DNA of 64,000 nt from Crocosphaera watsonii WH 8501 (GCF_000167195.1 NZ_AADV02000001.1:1-64000); one strand, 5' to 3'; shown: positions 8,677 to 17,612, counted from the first letter of the stretch. Notes: generated from the letters alone by a model not told the origin. A program made the numbers and translations.

Positions 8677-10104
8677 ATGAGTTTAGATTATGATCTAGTT
8701 ATTATTGGTAATACTAATCAAGCTTTTTTTGCGGCTTCAGAAGCTATTAAATTTAACGCAAGAGTGGCTTTAGTATTGGGAAATATCCATGATGATAGTT
8801 GGCAAGAAATTGATAGTTTAATTTTTAACTATTTGACTTATATTGAACGCCACTGGCACAATTTAAACAATTGGTATCTCAACATTAATCTAGATTCTTG
8901 GTTAGATTTTAATCAATTACAAAAATGGAGTAATGAAGTCAAGAAAGATATTAAAGCAACTAATAATTTAGAAAGTTTAGCTAATTTAGGGGTAGATATT
9001 ATAGAAGAATCAGGGGAGTTTTGCCGATTGCCTAAACTTGGTTTTGTTCTTAAAAATAGAACTTTGCGCTCCCGTCGTTATTTATTAGCAACGGGAGCTA
9101 TTTATAACATTCCTCAAATTCAAGGATTAACAGAAGTTGGTTATATTACCCCCGAAAGATTAGATATAGATCAACTTCCTAATAGATTGGTTATTCTATC
9201 ACAAACGGCTTTAGGAATCGAACTAGCACAACAATTAAACCGTTTAGGAAAAGAGATTACACTTATTTTTGACAACTCTAATATTTTACCCCTAGAAGAC
9301 CCCGATATTATACAGCTTATTCAAGCTATCTTAGAAACAGGAGGGATAAAGTTATTAATGAATTGCCCTATTACTCAAGTAAGAGAAATAGAAGGTACAA
9401 AATGGATTCAAGCAGGAAATGAAGCTATAGAAACCGATGAAATTATTATTGCTGACAAAATAAAACAACAAACACAAGGATTAAATTTAGAAGGAGTAAG
9501 AGTTAAGATAGAAGCCGATAAAATTCAGATAAATAATAAATTGCAAACCACTAACCCAAGTATTTATGTCTGTGGACAGACTATTAGTTCATATAATTTA
9601 TCTAATTTAGCTTGCTATGAAGCCAGTATTGCTGTAAAAAATGCTATTTTATATCCAATTTTTAAAGTTAATTATAACCTTTCTCCTATGCGAATGTTAA
9701 CTAATCCTATGTTTTCACAAGTAGGGTTAACAGAAACACAAGCAAAGCGAGATTATAAAAAAGATTTAATAATTGTAAAACAAAATTATAAGAGTCTAGT
9801 TAAAGCGAAAATGTTAGACGAAACCACTGGTTTTTGTAAACTAATTACTCGTCGTAATGGTATGATTTTAGGATGTGGTATTATTGGTAATCAAAGTGAA
9901 GAAATTATTAACTTAATCGCTTTAGCTATACAAAATAAAGTTAAGATTCAGAAAATTTCTCAATTGTTTCCTCCCTACGGAACCACATCAGAAATACTAT
10001 TTCAAATTTCTCAAAAATGGCAAACACAAAAACCCCCAAAGAATACATTCATCAATAATTGCTTAGAAACCCTACTATTTTGGCGTAGAAAATGGAATAA
10101 ATAG
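8677..10104 (+). CDS. FAD-dependent pyridine-nucleotide-disulfide-oxidoreductase homologue lacking the redox cysteines
   Basis: This 475-residue flavoprotein belongs to the glutathione/mercuric/lipoamide reductase superfamily. It starts LDYDLVIIGNTNQAFFAASE (a modified FAD Rossmann motif) and has the ATGA flavin motif near residue 140. A central NAD(P)-binding segment contains LGIELAQQLNRLGKEITL, and there is a C-terminal dimerisation domain (NPMFSQVGLTETQAK, then LITRRNGMILGCGIIG). Two catalytic features are missing. There is no CxxxxC pair after the first Rossmann fold, where GGTCVNVGC would be expected. The C-terminal HPTxxE appears as PPYGTTSE. It could be a diaphorase-like or structural enzyme. 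It probably shares a transcript with chrA. Confidence 0.8.
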   Translation: MSLDYDLVIIGNTNQAFFAASEAIKFNARVALVLGNIHDDSWQEIDSLIFNYLTYIERHWHNLNNWYLNINLDSWLDFNQLQKWSNEVKKDIKATNNLESLANLGVDIIEESGEFCRLPKLGFVLKNRTLRSRRYLLATGAIYNIPQIQGLTEVGYITPERLDIDQLPNRLVILSQTALGIELAQQLNRLGKEITLIFDNSNILPLEDPDIIQLIQAILETGGIKLLMNCPITQVREIEGTKWIQAGNEAIETDEIIIADKIKQQTQGLNLEGVRVKIEADKIQINNKLQTTNPSIYVCGQTISSYNLSNLACYEASIAVKNAILYPIFKVNYNLSPMRMLTNPMFSQVGLTETQAKRDYKKDLIIVKQNYKSLVKAKMLDETTGFCKLITRRNGMILGCGIIGNQSEEIINLIALAIQNKVKIQKISQLFPPYGTTSEILFQISQKWQTQKPPKNTFINNCLETLLFWRRKWNK

Positions 10105-10229
10105 AAAAAATATAATGAATATTGGTACAAAATTTAACTTGAATAGTCGTTAAAATGCTGAAAAGCTGAAAGAAGCGTTATAATTAACCCCGTTAGGATC
10201 AGCAGTAACCAACCATCATTAAGCAAGGA

Positions 10230-11399
10230 ATGAACCAACAGCATCAATTGAGAAAAGTGAAATATTTACCTCTAAAATGGTTTAAAGGGGTGATTTTGCT
10301 GTTACTATTAAGCCTAGTTGCTTGTCAATCTAGCCAACCAGTGTCCCAAACCCTAGAAACTTCTGGGGAAACCAGAGACGAAACTAACTTAACACTACAA
10401 AATGCAACCCTAGAACAATCTAACGCTGAAGGGGAAATTCTTTGGAAAATACAAGTAGATGAGGCAAAATACAGTCCAGACCGCCAAACAGCCAATTTAA
10501 CCGCAGTTAAAGGCAATATTTTCCAAGATGGTGAAATTGTATTACAAGTCAAATCCGATTACGGGGTAATTCAACGAGACGGGGCCCAGATTTTTCTCAG
10601 AGATAACGTAGTAGCTGTTGATCCCCGTAATAAAGCAGTCCTCAAGAGCGAAGAAGTGGAATGGCAACCCGAAACCTCCTTATTAACCGTTCGCAAAAAT
10701 GTACGGGGTTCTCATCCTCAACTCGAAGCATCTGCAAATGAAGGCAAATATAACGCCCGTGAACAAAAATTAGAATTAACAGGGAAAATTAAAGCCACCT
10801 CAGAAGCAAGACAGTTACAATTAAAAACAGAAAAGTTAATCTGGCAAATTCCCAAACAAACTGTCATTGGCGATCGCTTTTTGACCATGATTAGATTCCA
10901 AAACAAAACTATTACTGATCGCCTTGTGGCCAATAAGGCCAGGGTTCTTTTAGATAAAAAACAAGTCATTATTAAAGAAAATATTGAATATAAATCCCTT
11001 CAACCACCCCTACAAATAGCCACCAACGAAATTATTTGGCACTATCAAACCCGTCAAGTTTATTCCAGTCAACCGGTTCAATTGATTCAATACGATCAAA
11101 ATGTTACCGTCACTGGTAATCAAGGTCATGTTAACCTAGCAGAAAATATAGCTTATCTTAAAGGAGGAGTTCGAGGAATCAGTCCCATGAACGAGAGTAA
11201 TTTGTACTCCAATAACTTAACCTGGAATGTAGTGGCCCAAACCATTGAAGCTCATGGTAATGTAATTTATGAGCAAAATCGAGACCCTAAGTTAAATCTG
11301 ACTGGAGAAAAAGCCGTTGGTACTTTAGTGGATAATAATATTGTTGTCACTAATAGCGATCGCCAAGAACGGGTTGTTACCGAAATTTTCCCTGAATAA
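10230..11399 (+). CDS. lptC: LptC-like periplasmic lipopolysaccharide-transport protein
   Basis: This 389-residue protein is twice the length of E. coli LptC, as is usual in cyanobacteria. After a hydrophobic leader it has a lipobox-like LVACQS (Cys about 32), suggesting a lipoprotein. The rest is beta-rich repeats of LptC/OstA type: LTLQNATLEQSNAEGEILWKI, then units such as LTAVKGNIFQDGE and LTGKIKAT. It should link the inner-membrane LptFGB complex to LptA for LPS export. The next gene begins 1 bp after its stop. Confidence 0.85.
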   Translation: MNQQHQLRKVKYLPLKWFKGVILLLLLSLVACQSSQPVSQTLETSGETRDETNLTLQNATLEQSNAEGEILWKIQVDEAKYSPDRQTANLTAVKGNIFQDGEIVLQVKSDYGVIQRDGAQIFLRDNVVAVDPRNKAVLKSEEVEWQPETSLLTVRKNVRGSHPQLEASANEGKYNAREQKLELTGKIKATSEARQLQLKTEKLIWQIPKQTVIGDRFLTMIRFQNKTITDRLVANKARVLLDKKQVIIKENIEYKSLQPPLQIATNEIIWHYQTRQVYSSQPVQLIQYDQNVTVTGNQGHVNLAENIAYLKGGVRGISPMNESNLYSNNLTWNVVAQTIEAHGNVIYEQNRDPKLNLTGEKAVGTLVDNNIVVTNSDRQERVVTEIFPE

Positions 11400-11400
11400 A

Positions 11401-12081
11401 ATGAGTTTAAATCCTTCTATTGTTCTCGTTAATCTTAATAATATGTTTAACGAGCGTATTAGTCCTGAGTTACAAGAAGCTGGTTATACACCGATTATTG
11501 TTGATGATAGCCATCAAGTGCTAGAAAATGTCAAAATCCATCAACCAGCAATGGTGGTAATTAATCGGCAGCATAATGATAACACAGGATTTTCTTTGTG
11601 TAGTCAGTTAAGAAAGCAGCAAAAGTCCATCATTTTAATTATGATGATTAATGCAGAAACAGTCGAAGAAAGGGTTGCTTGTTTGGAAGCAGGAGCCGAT
11701 GATTATCTAGTGAAAACCGATTATAGTCCAGCACTATTAAAGTTAGTTTGTTTTTATTTAACACCCACTCAAACTGCTAAAGAACAATTACAATATAGTG
11801 ATATCATTCTTGACTTGACAACTAGAAAACTTTTTGTTAACAATAACTCTATTGAGTTAACAATGAAAGAATTTGAGTTACTTAAATATCTCATGTCTCA
11901 TCCCCAAGAAGTTTTGAGTAGAGATAAAATTTTAGAAAATGTTTGGGGAGATGAATTTCAAGGGGAATCTAATGTAATTGAGGTTTATATCCGTTATTTA
12001 CGGATCAAAATCGAAAACGAGGATCATAAACGTTTAATTCATACAGTTCGAGGTGTGGGTTATGTTTTGCGCGAAGGGTAA
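11401..12081 (+). CDS. OmpR-family response regulator with degenerate receiver (NblR-like?)
   Basis: This is a 226-residue regulator with an N-terminal receiver and a C-terminal winged helix (LTMKEFELLKYLMSHPQEVLS and VRGVGYVLREG). I chose the ATG at 11401, just after the lptC stop; a longer frame opens inside lptC but gives no receiver sequence. The receiver lacks the phosphate-accepting Asp, since the expected hydrophobic-D site reads MVVINRQ with Asn. The N-terminal acidic pair is also lost (VLVNLNN). The stretch RVACLEAGADDYLVK is well kept. This recalls phosphorylation-independent cyanobacterial regulators such as NblR (phycobilisome degradation), but identity with NblR is only a suggestion. 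Confidence 0.78.
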   Translation: MSLNPSIVLVNLNNMFNERISPELQEAGYTPIIVDDSHQVLENVKIHQPAMVVINRQHNDNTGFSLCSQLRKQQKSIILIMMINAETVEERVACLEAGADDYLVKTDYSPALLKLVCFYLTPTQTAKEQLQYSDIILDLTTRKLFVNNNSIELTMKEFELLKYLMSHPQEVLSRDKILENVWGDEFQGESNVIEVYIRYLRIKIENEDHKRLIHTVRGVGYVLREG

Positions 12082-12146
12082 CTTCAATAATTAACAATTA
12101 ACAATTAATAATTAACAATTAATAAAATTTTGAACTATAAAAAGTT

Positions 12147-12659
12147 ATGTTTAAAACAATCAGTTCCATACTTTTAATTGGTATTTTTTTAGTGGGATGC
12201 TCCCCTTCAACACAAGCAGAATATTCTAAAGATGTGAACAAAGAAATTACAGAAAACGGTCAACTGCTTCCCATTGAAGCTACAGTTACTATTGATAATA
12301 CCCTGATAGAATTGGAAGTAGCGAAAACCCACGAACAACAACAAATAGGGTTAATGTATCGTCAATTCTTAGACAAAAATAGGGGCATGATTTTTGTATT
12401 CGAGGAGTTACGTCCTCTTAGATTTTGGATGAAAAATGTTAACATTTCTTTGGACATGATTTTTCTGATCGATGGCAGAGTAAAAGCCGTTTTGTCCAAT
12501 ATTCCCCCCTGTAGCCTTGATCCCTGCTCAACTTACGGACCGGACGGTTTGGCTAACCAGGTAATTGAACTACCAGGAGGAAGGGCTAAAGAATTAGGCA
12601 TTGAACCAGGTGATCAACTGGAAATTGAATTTACAGAAAAGACATCTTTTAATCCTTAA
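12147..12659 (+). CDS. DUF192-family lipoprotein
   Basis: This 170-residue secreted protein has a leader ending in LVGCSPS (lipobox, Cys18), so it is probably a lipid-anchored periplasmic protein. The DUF192 core is clear: QQIGLMYRQFLDKNRGMIFVF, then LRFWMKNVNISLDMIFLI and IPPCSLDPCSTYGPDG, ending LGIEPGDQLEIEF. The molecular function of DUF192 proteins is not established. It sits 65 bp downstream of the regulator across an AT-rich stretch of ATTAACA repeats, on the same strand. Confidence 0.85.
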   Translation: MFKTISSILLIGIFLVGCSPSTQAEYSKDVNKEITENGQLLPIEATVTIDNTLIELEVAKTHEQQQIGLMYRQFLDKNRGMIFVFEELRPLRFWMKNVNISLDMIFLIDGRVKAVLSNIPPCSLDPCSTYGPDGLANQVIELPGGRAKELGIEPGDQLEIEFTEKTSFNP

Positions 12660-13087
12660 AATAATAATGATTTTTATTAATTTATGTTTTGAAAAATATC
12701 TATAGATTTTCTAAATTATTTATAATACAATCTAGACGTAGGATTAAGGGAAGACTTTATCTTCCACAGTAAAAAGCCTTATGGTTCTGTGACTGCTTTA
12801 CTGATGGTCATTAATAGGGCAATTGATGGTGTGAAGAGAAAAAAGGAAAATAGGGGAATTATTAAACTAAAAAAATAATTTCTCTGATAATGTGAGGAGT
12901 TTAGAAGGAAACAGAGGATAAATATCGACAAGTATCCTAGTAACTCAGTATTTAGGCCCCTCTCGGGGAAAGATTTGTCTAGATCAATGAACTCAAATAT
13001 CAATAAATTATTACGCCTAACAACGATCATGACAGACTTACAAAACCAAGACTACTATTTTTGATTCATTCTCAAGGTAAGATAATT
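12660..13087. other. Intergenic region with no confident gene
   Basis: About 430 bp separates DUF192 and DUF2949. An 83-codon frame on the minus strand (12779-13030) has no recognisable domain, and its hydrophobic composition is what AT-rich noncoding DNA gives. The segment ending near 13075 carries the probable ribosome-binding site (AAGGTAAG) of the DUF2949 gene. I see no RNA gene or clear terminator. Confidence 0.4.
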
Positions 13088-13303
13088 ATGCCACACACCA
13101 CATCTCCACAATTTTTGCGTTTTCTCCACGAAGAACTTTGTTTATCCGCTGATTCTATTGCCATTGCCCAACGTTCTATGAATGAAACTAAAGGGCCTTT
13201 ACCGATGCTACTCTGGCAATATGGTTTAATTAATTTGAACGAGTTGGATAAAATTTACGATTGGTTAGACGGTTCGGTTTACCCGAGTAATCAAGATTTA
13301 TAA
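13088..13303 (+). CDS. DUF2949 family protein
   Basis: This is a 71-residue cytosolic protein typical of cyanobacteria. The conserved core is FLRFLHEELCLSADSIAIA, then GPLPMLLWQYGLINLNELDKI and YDWLDG. I start at the ATG at 13088, preceded by AAGG; an upstream TTG frame adds nine unconserved residues. DUF2949 has no known function. It sits just upstream of the dynamin-like gene on the same strand (about 80 bp gap). Confidence 0.8.
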   Translation: MPHTTSPQFLRFLHEELCLSADSIAIAQRSMNETKGPLPMLLWQYGLINLNELDKIYDWLDGSVYPSNQDL

Positions 13304-13381
13304 TTGAGTATAATTCTTTAAATTGAGAATTTTCTAAGGATACGGGGAACACTAAAACAAACGACCTTTTGGACTTTTGAT

Positions 13382-15856
13382 ATGATTCCCCAATCTGAAA
13401 ATTTGCCTATCCATGTTGATAGCTTACTAGAACTTTTTTGTCAAGAACCCACACTGCGATCCCAACAAGATATCAGTACCATTGAAGCATCGTTAAGAAA
13501 AGCAGTTTCTCCCCAGTTTGAAATTGTTTTTGCTGGTGCATTCAGTGCTGGAAAATCTATGTTGATTAATGCGCTTTTAGAACGAGAATTATTATACAGT
13601 GCTGAAGGCCATGCAACGGGGACAGAATGTCATATTTATTATGCCGAACCGGAACAAGAAAAGGTAGTTTTAACTTTTTTGAGCGAAGCAGATATTACAG
13701 AACAAGTTAACCTGATTTGTCAAAAATTAGGCATTGATAAAGTTCCTGATATTAATAATCCTGAAGTTAAGAATATCTTAACTTCAATGGGTCAAAAAAT
13801 CATCGCACAAGAAGGGGGAGAAAGTAAGTCAGAAAAAGCTAAACAAGCTAAAGCATTGATACTTTTATTAGAGGGATTTAGCAATAATTGCGATCGCATA
13901 CATCCCCTTAATGCGGCCACTTATTCTATGGAACAATTTAACTTTTCTAACTTGACAGAAGCTGCAAGTTATGCTATGCGAGGCAGCAATAGTTCAGTGT
14001 TGAAAAGATTAGATTATTATTGTCATCATCCCCTATTAAAAGATGGTAACGTTTTAGTTGATATGCCGGGGATTGATGCACCGGTTAAAAAGGACGCTGA
14101 GGCAACTTATAAGAAGATTTCTGATGCGGATACTTCGGCGGTTGTTTGTGTCTTAAAACCCGCTTCTGCGGGGGATATGAGCATAGAAGAAACGGAACTT
14201 TTAGAGAAGATGCGAGAAAATTTAGGTATCCGCGATCGGGTATTTTATGTATTTAATCGCATCGATGAAACTTGGTACAATGGCCAACTGCGTCAACGTC
14301 TAGATAGTTTGATTCAAACTGAGTTTAAAGATAGCTCTCGGATACATAAAACCAGTGGATTATTAGGGTTTTATGGTAGTCAAATAAAACAGACTAATAG
14401 TAGCGATAGTTTTGGACTAGATACCCTGTTTTCTGAGAGTGTAAAAAGCATAGGAGGGGAAGAAGAAACTCCCCAGTTTGTTAGCGAATTTAACAATTAT
14501 TGTGCTAATTCTGGTAAGTTGACTCGCACTGATTTTAAAGTATCGGTTAATGGTTACGAGACACCCAATGAAAATTATGTCCGTATTTTAAGCGAGTGGG
14601 GAAACCCCTTAATTAATCAGTTGATTACTGATAGTGGTATTGAGGAGTTTCGGGACTCTATTACTCGTTATTTGACAGAAGAAAAAAGACCTCAGTTATT
14701 TGCGACATTAGCGGATGATTTACAACCTTTGTGTATTGCTTTACGGCAGCATTATTTAAATCAATATCGAGACTTAGAGAGTCAACCCCGTGAAATTGAT
14801 GCTATGAAAGCACAGGAGTTAAATCGGTTAAATCATGAGTTACAAGAAGTGGGAATACAGTTCCGAGAACATATTGAGCATGAAGTTAATGAAATTGTGG
14901 TTAATGGGGATCATTACTTTGAAGAAGACTTCAACAAATTGAAAGCGAGGATGGTTAGTCGGTTAGATGAATTATTACAAACTTTTTCCGTAGCAAATGC
15001 TCATCGTCGAGCAGCTATAAGTCATCCACGTAATTCTACTGTTCCCTTGATTGCCATTTTAGTTGAAGCTTTGTATTATCTAGCTAATGAGTTAGAAGAT
15101 GTATTCGTGGATGGGGTGACAACTCTGGTTTCTGAATTTTGTCAACGACTGTTACACCGTGTTAAACAAACGGAATATTACCGTAAGTTATACCGTTTAT
15201 TGGGGAACGATGGAGGAGTAGAAACCCAGTTGAAAGAAGTAGAAAAAACATTGATTGCTGCTTTGGTGAGTGAGTCTAAAGTTGAATGCGATCGCTATGT
15301 AAGAGAAAGTCCCAGATTTTATGATGAAGGTACTTTTTCTATCTATCAGTTTCGTCAAACATTACAACAAACTTCTCAAGTTTATGATTGTAGTAGCATG
15401 GTAGAAGCGGAACCAGCGATCCGTCAATTATTAAAGTTAGATTTTGAACCCAAAGTATCAGCAACCATCCGTAAACATTTTCGTCAAACCATTAATATGA
15501 CGCTCAAAAGTCAATTATTACCCATGGCCGAGCAACAAGCAGATATTATTTTGCAACAGTACGATCAAGCAAGAGACTATTTAGGGCAAACTTTGGAACA
15601 AGAAGCACAGGAAAAAATTGCTCATAATATACGGTTACAAGGGGAAATTAAAGAGAAAATTGCTACTTATAATGAGGCCGTTCCAGGGATTAATAATTGT
15701 CTCCAAAGTATGCAAGTTTATGAGCGTCAATTACCTTTAATTAATCAGGGAAGCTTCCAAGATAAAGATATTAAGTCTGATCTTGAAGTGAACAAAATTT
15801 CTGTTAATAATGGTCACAACTCAAATATTGATGTTGAGGTAGTTGATCTAGTTTAG
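13382..15856 (+). CDS. Bacterial dynamin-like GTPase
   Basis: This 824-residue large GTPase is expected to bind membranes and remodel or protect them. G1 is AGAFSAGKSMLINALL (Lys58). The G2 region is HATGTECHIYY, G3 is VDMPGID (about 226) and the G4 equivalent is YVFNRIDE with NRID. The long remainder is helical, with a hydrophobic segment near residues 555-575 (STVPLIAILVEALYYLANEL) that could insert in or pair at the membrane. Cyanobacterial BDLP-type proteins are the closest known class. It is followed by a small GGGTGGGT hairpin (15866-15886) and then the KGK array. Confidence 0.88.
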   Translation: MIPQSENLPIHVDSLLELFCQEPTLRSQQDISTIEASLRKAVSPQFEIVFAGAFSAGKSMLINALLERELLYSAEGHATGTECHIYYAEPEQEKVVLTFLSEADITEQVNLICQKLGIDKVPDINNPEVKNILTSMGQKIIAQEGGESKSEKAKQAKALILLLEGFSNNCDRIHPLNAATYSMEQFNFSNLTEAASYAMRGSNSSVLKRLDYYCHHPLLKDGNVLVDMPGIDAPVKKDAEATYKKISDADTSAVVCVLKPASAGDMSIEETELLEKMRENLGIRDRVFYVFNRIDETWYNGQLRQRLDSLIQTEFKDSSRIHKTSGLLGFYGSQIKQTNSSDSFGLDTLFSESVKSIGGEEETPQFVSEFNNYCANSGKLTRTDFKVSVNGYETPNENYVRILSEWGNPLINQLITDSGIEEFRDSITRYLTEEKRPQLFATLADDLQPLCIALRQHYLNQYRDLESQPREIDAMKAQELNRLNHELQEVGIQFREHIEHEVNEIVVNGDHYFEEDFNKLKARMVSRLDELLQTFSVANAHRRAAISHPRNSTVPLIAILVEALYYLANELEDVFVDGVTTLVSEFCQRLLHRVKQTEYYRKLYRLLGNDGGVETQLKEVEKTLIAALVSESKVECDRYVRESPRFYDEGTFSIYQFRQTLQQTSQVYDCSSMVEAEPAIRQLLKLDFEPKVSATIRKHFRQTINMTLKSQLLPMAEQQADIILQQYDQARDYLGQTLEQEAQEKIAHNIRLQGEIKEKIATYNEAVPGINNCLQSMQVYERQLPLINQGSFQDKDIKSDLEVNKISVNNGHNSNIDVEVVDLV

Positions 15857-15865
15857 ATTTTTCTA

Positions 15866-15886
15866 GGGTGGGTAATACTCACCCCA
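15866..15886. terminator. Short GGGTGGGT/ACTCACCC hairpin after the dynamin gene
   Basis: An imperfect inverted repeat lies 10 bp after the dynamin stop and is followed by TGTTTTGT. It could end that transcript. It also shares the AGGGTGGGT start with the 82-bp repeats downstream and may be an eroded member. Confidence 0.35.
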
Positions 15887-15926
15887 CTGTTTTGTACAAA
15901 TTTTCAACAATTTTTTGATGTATATT

Positions 15927-16289
15927 ATGAGTAACAAACAATTATTAACAACAAATAAATACTTGAAAAATGACGATGATGTGATGGCTTTTTCTCCTGA
16001 TTCTTTAGTGAAGGTATCTAAGGTTAAAGATGCAATAACTTCTTTTATGAAGAGTCGATTCTTAAAAGTCTTAACTGATCATTTTCATCATATAGGAATA
16101 AGAGGAGAATTCATAAATAGCTTTGATGTTTTTAAATATGGACAAAATTGTGAAATATTACAAGTGGGTTCAAATGGTTGGAAAAAAGGAAAAATAAGAC
16201 TAAAAGTTAGTTTAGAGTTTATCCCTGATGAACCAGAAATCAATGAAATAGAATCACCTTTAGATGATATTCGTCAATCAATGAATTAA
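15927..16289 (+). CDS. KGK domain protein 1
   Basis: This is a roughly 120-residue cyanobacterial KGK-domain protein. The family signature is near the C-terminus: GWKKGKIRLKVSLEFIPDEP, then SPLDDIRQS. The ATG at 15927 gives an N-terminus like the paralogues (short polar start, then a hydrophobic-acidic segment); earlier TTG or ATG codons add three or four residues. The function is unknown. It is the first of three paralogues in a row, sharing the tail EPEINEIESPLDDIRQS almost exactly with KGK 2, which points to recent tandem duplication. Confidence 0.75.
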   Translation: MSNKQLLTTNKYLKNDDDVMAFSPDSLVKVSKVKDAITSFMKSRFLKVLTDHFHHIGIRGEFINSFDVFKYGQNCEILQVGSNGWKKGKIRLKVSLEFIPDEPEINEIESPLDDIRQSMN

Positions 16290-16301
16290 CTATAAATCTT
16301 T

Positions 16302-16383
16302 GTAGGGTGGGTTAAGTAACCAGTAAACTTCGGAATTATTCTGATAGTAAAATATTTACTTAGCCCACCACCTAAACTATAAT
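16302..16383. repeat. 82-bp palindromic repeat, copy R1
   Basis: The unit starts GTAGGGTGGGTTAAGTAACC, has a central GGAATTATTCTGATAGT core and ends TTACTTAGCCCACC plus CTATAAT. The outer arms pair into a long stem. Three further copies of exactly 82 bp follow at 16756, 17502 and 17991. It lies 12 bp after the stop of KGK 1. Confidence 0.9.
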
Positions 16384-16413
16384 TAAATTAAACAATAAAT
16401 TAGTAAAATTTCC

Positions 16414-16743
16414 ATGAATAACAATCTTGAATCAAATAACAAAATAATATTATTAAATCCAGATGATATCATTTCCGTATCTTCACAACATGATGTTATT
16501 TTAATAAAAAATAACACATTTAAAGTCCAAGAAATAATGAATAAGTTGACACATACAGTTAAAGATGCACATTGGTCTGATGTTAATAAATGGTCTGTTG
16601 AAGGTGTAGAATGTGAAGTATTAATTCCTAATAAAACATGGCAAAAAGGAAAGGTTAAATTTTGCATAGAGTTTATTCCCGATGAACCAGAAATCAACGA
16701 AATAGAATCACCTTTAGATGATATTCGTCAATCAATAAATTAA
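16414..16743 (+). CDS. KGK domain protein 2
   Basis: This is a 109-residue paralogue of KGK 1 and 3. It starts MNNNLESNNKIILLNPDDII and carries VECEVLIPNKTWQKGKVKF and then IEFIPDEPEINEIESPLDD. The start is supported because KGK 3 and the broken fourth copy also begin MNN. Function unknown. It is separated from its neighbours by repeats R1 and R2. Both duplicated gene and duplicated repeat suggest that the unit gene plus repeat is what was copied. Confidence 0.78.
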   Translation: MNNNLESNNKIILLNPDDIISVSSQHDVILIKNNTFKVQEIMNKLTHTVKDAHWSDVNKWSVEGVECEVLIPNKTWQKGKVKFCIEFIPDEPEINEIESPLDDIRQSIN

Positions 16744-16755
16744 CCGTAAATCTTT

Positions 16756-16837
16756 GTAGGGTGGGTTAGGTAACAAGTAAAATTCGGGATTATTCTGATA
16801 GTTAAATATTTACTTAACCCACCATCTCAACTATAAT
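16756..16837. repeat. 82-bp palindromic repeat, copy R2
   Basis: The same unit as R1, with GGTTAGGTAACAAG in the left arm and TTACTTAACCCACC in the right arm. It lies 12 bp after the KGK 2 stop and 48 bp before the antitoxin start. Confidence 0.9.
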
Positions 16838-16885
16838 GATAATAGGGTAAAATCAAATAAAATAGAAAGGTTCAATATACAAAGC

Positions 16886-17104
16886 ATGGAAAATATTACC
16901 ATTCAAGTTGATTCTAAAATTGCCAAAGCTTACCGAGAAGCTGATCCTAATAAACAGCAAACTATGGTTCATATTTGGAAACTTATTATTGATGAAATGT
17001 TAAAAAATGATAATTTTGAAGACATTGTTGATGGAATTCGCCAAGAAGTAAAAGAAAAGGGATTAACTCCTGAAATTTTAGAAGAATTACTGAAAGATGA
17101 GTAA
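16886..17104 (+). CDS. Antitoxin-like protein of a PIN toxin module
   Basis: This 72-residue acidic protein (MENITIQVDSKIAKAYREAD at the start) overlaps the following PIN gene by 8 bp. Size, polarity, acidity and translational overlap fit a type II antitoxin. The N-terminal ITIQVDSKIAKAY segment looks like a ribbon or short DNA-binding strand. I do not recognise a Pfam family with confidence. Confidence 0.65.
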   Translation: MENITIQVDSKIAKAYREADPNKQQTMVHIWKLIIDEMLKNDNFEDIVDGIRQEVKEKGLTPEILEELLKDE

Positions 17105-17519
17105 ATTACGAGTTGTTTTAGATACTAATATTTTAATTAGTGGATTATTATTCTCACCTTCGACTCCCCAACAAGTGTTTGATGGAGTAATAGCTAAAGA
17201 AAATATACTAATTTCTGATGATACTTTTCAAGAATTATCGCAAACCTTAATTCGCCAAAAATTTGATAAATATCTATCCTTAGAAAAGCGAGTTAAGTTT
17301 ATCTCGAATTTAACAAAAACAGCAGTGATAGTTAATATCACTGAAAGAGTTAATATTTGTCGAGATCCGAAAGATAATAAATTTTTAGATTTGGCTATTT
17401 CTGGAAATGCTACTCATCTCGTCACAGGAGATAAAGACTTACTAGAATTATCTGCTGTTAGAAATACTTTAATTATTACACCCAGTCAATTTTTAGCTGT
17501 TGTAGGGTGGGTTAAGTAA
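17097..17519 (+). CDS. PIN-domain toxin (putative ribonuclease), 3' end rewritten by a repeat
   Basis: This 140-residue PIN-family (COG1569-like) protein is the predicted RNase toxin partner of the gene before it. Acidic metal ligands are visible: LDTNILISG (D9), E near 48 in FQELSQTL, ICRDPKDNKFLDLA (D97 and D102 region) and LVTGDKDLL (D118 region). The last residues, VVGWVK and the stop, are encoded by repeat R3, which begins at 17502 inside the reading frame. The repeat therefore supplies the stop codon. The catalytic part is untouched, so activity may be kept. Confidence 0.85.
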   Translation: MSKLRVVLDTNILISGLLFSPSTPQQVFDGVIAKENILISDDTFQELSQTLIRQKFDKYLSLEKRVKFISNLTKTAVIVNITERVNICRDPKDNKFLDLAISGNATHLVTGDKDLLELSAVRNTLIITPSQFLAVVGWVK

Positions 17520-17583
17520 CCAGTAAATTCAGGGATTATTCTGATAGTTAAATATTTACTTAACCCACCACCTCAACTATAAT
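17502..17583. repeat. 82-bp palindromic repeat, copy R3 (overlaps the PIN gene)
   Basis: The same unit as R1 and nearly identical to it (GTAGGGTGGGTTAAGTAACC start, CTCAACTATAAT end). Its first 18 bp encode the C-terminus and stop of the PIN toxin. The following KGK 3 starts 29 bp after it. Confidence 0.9.
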
Positions 17584-17612
17584 AAAATTAAACAACAATC
17601 ACACAAAAAAGC

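Noticed and set aside
12779-13030. 83-codon minus-strand ORF in the gap before DUF2949
   Set aside because: No domain, no ribosome-binding site, and its composition fits translated AT-rich noncoding DNA.
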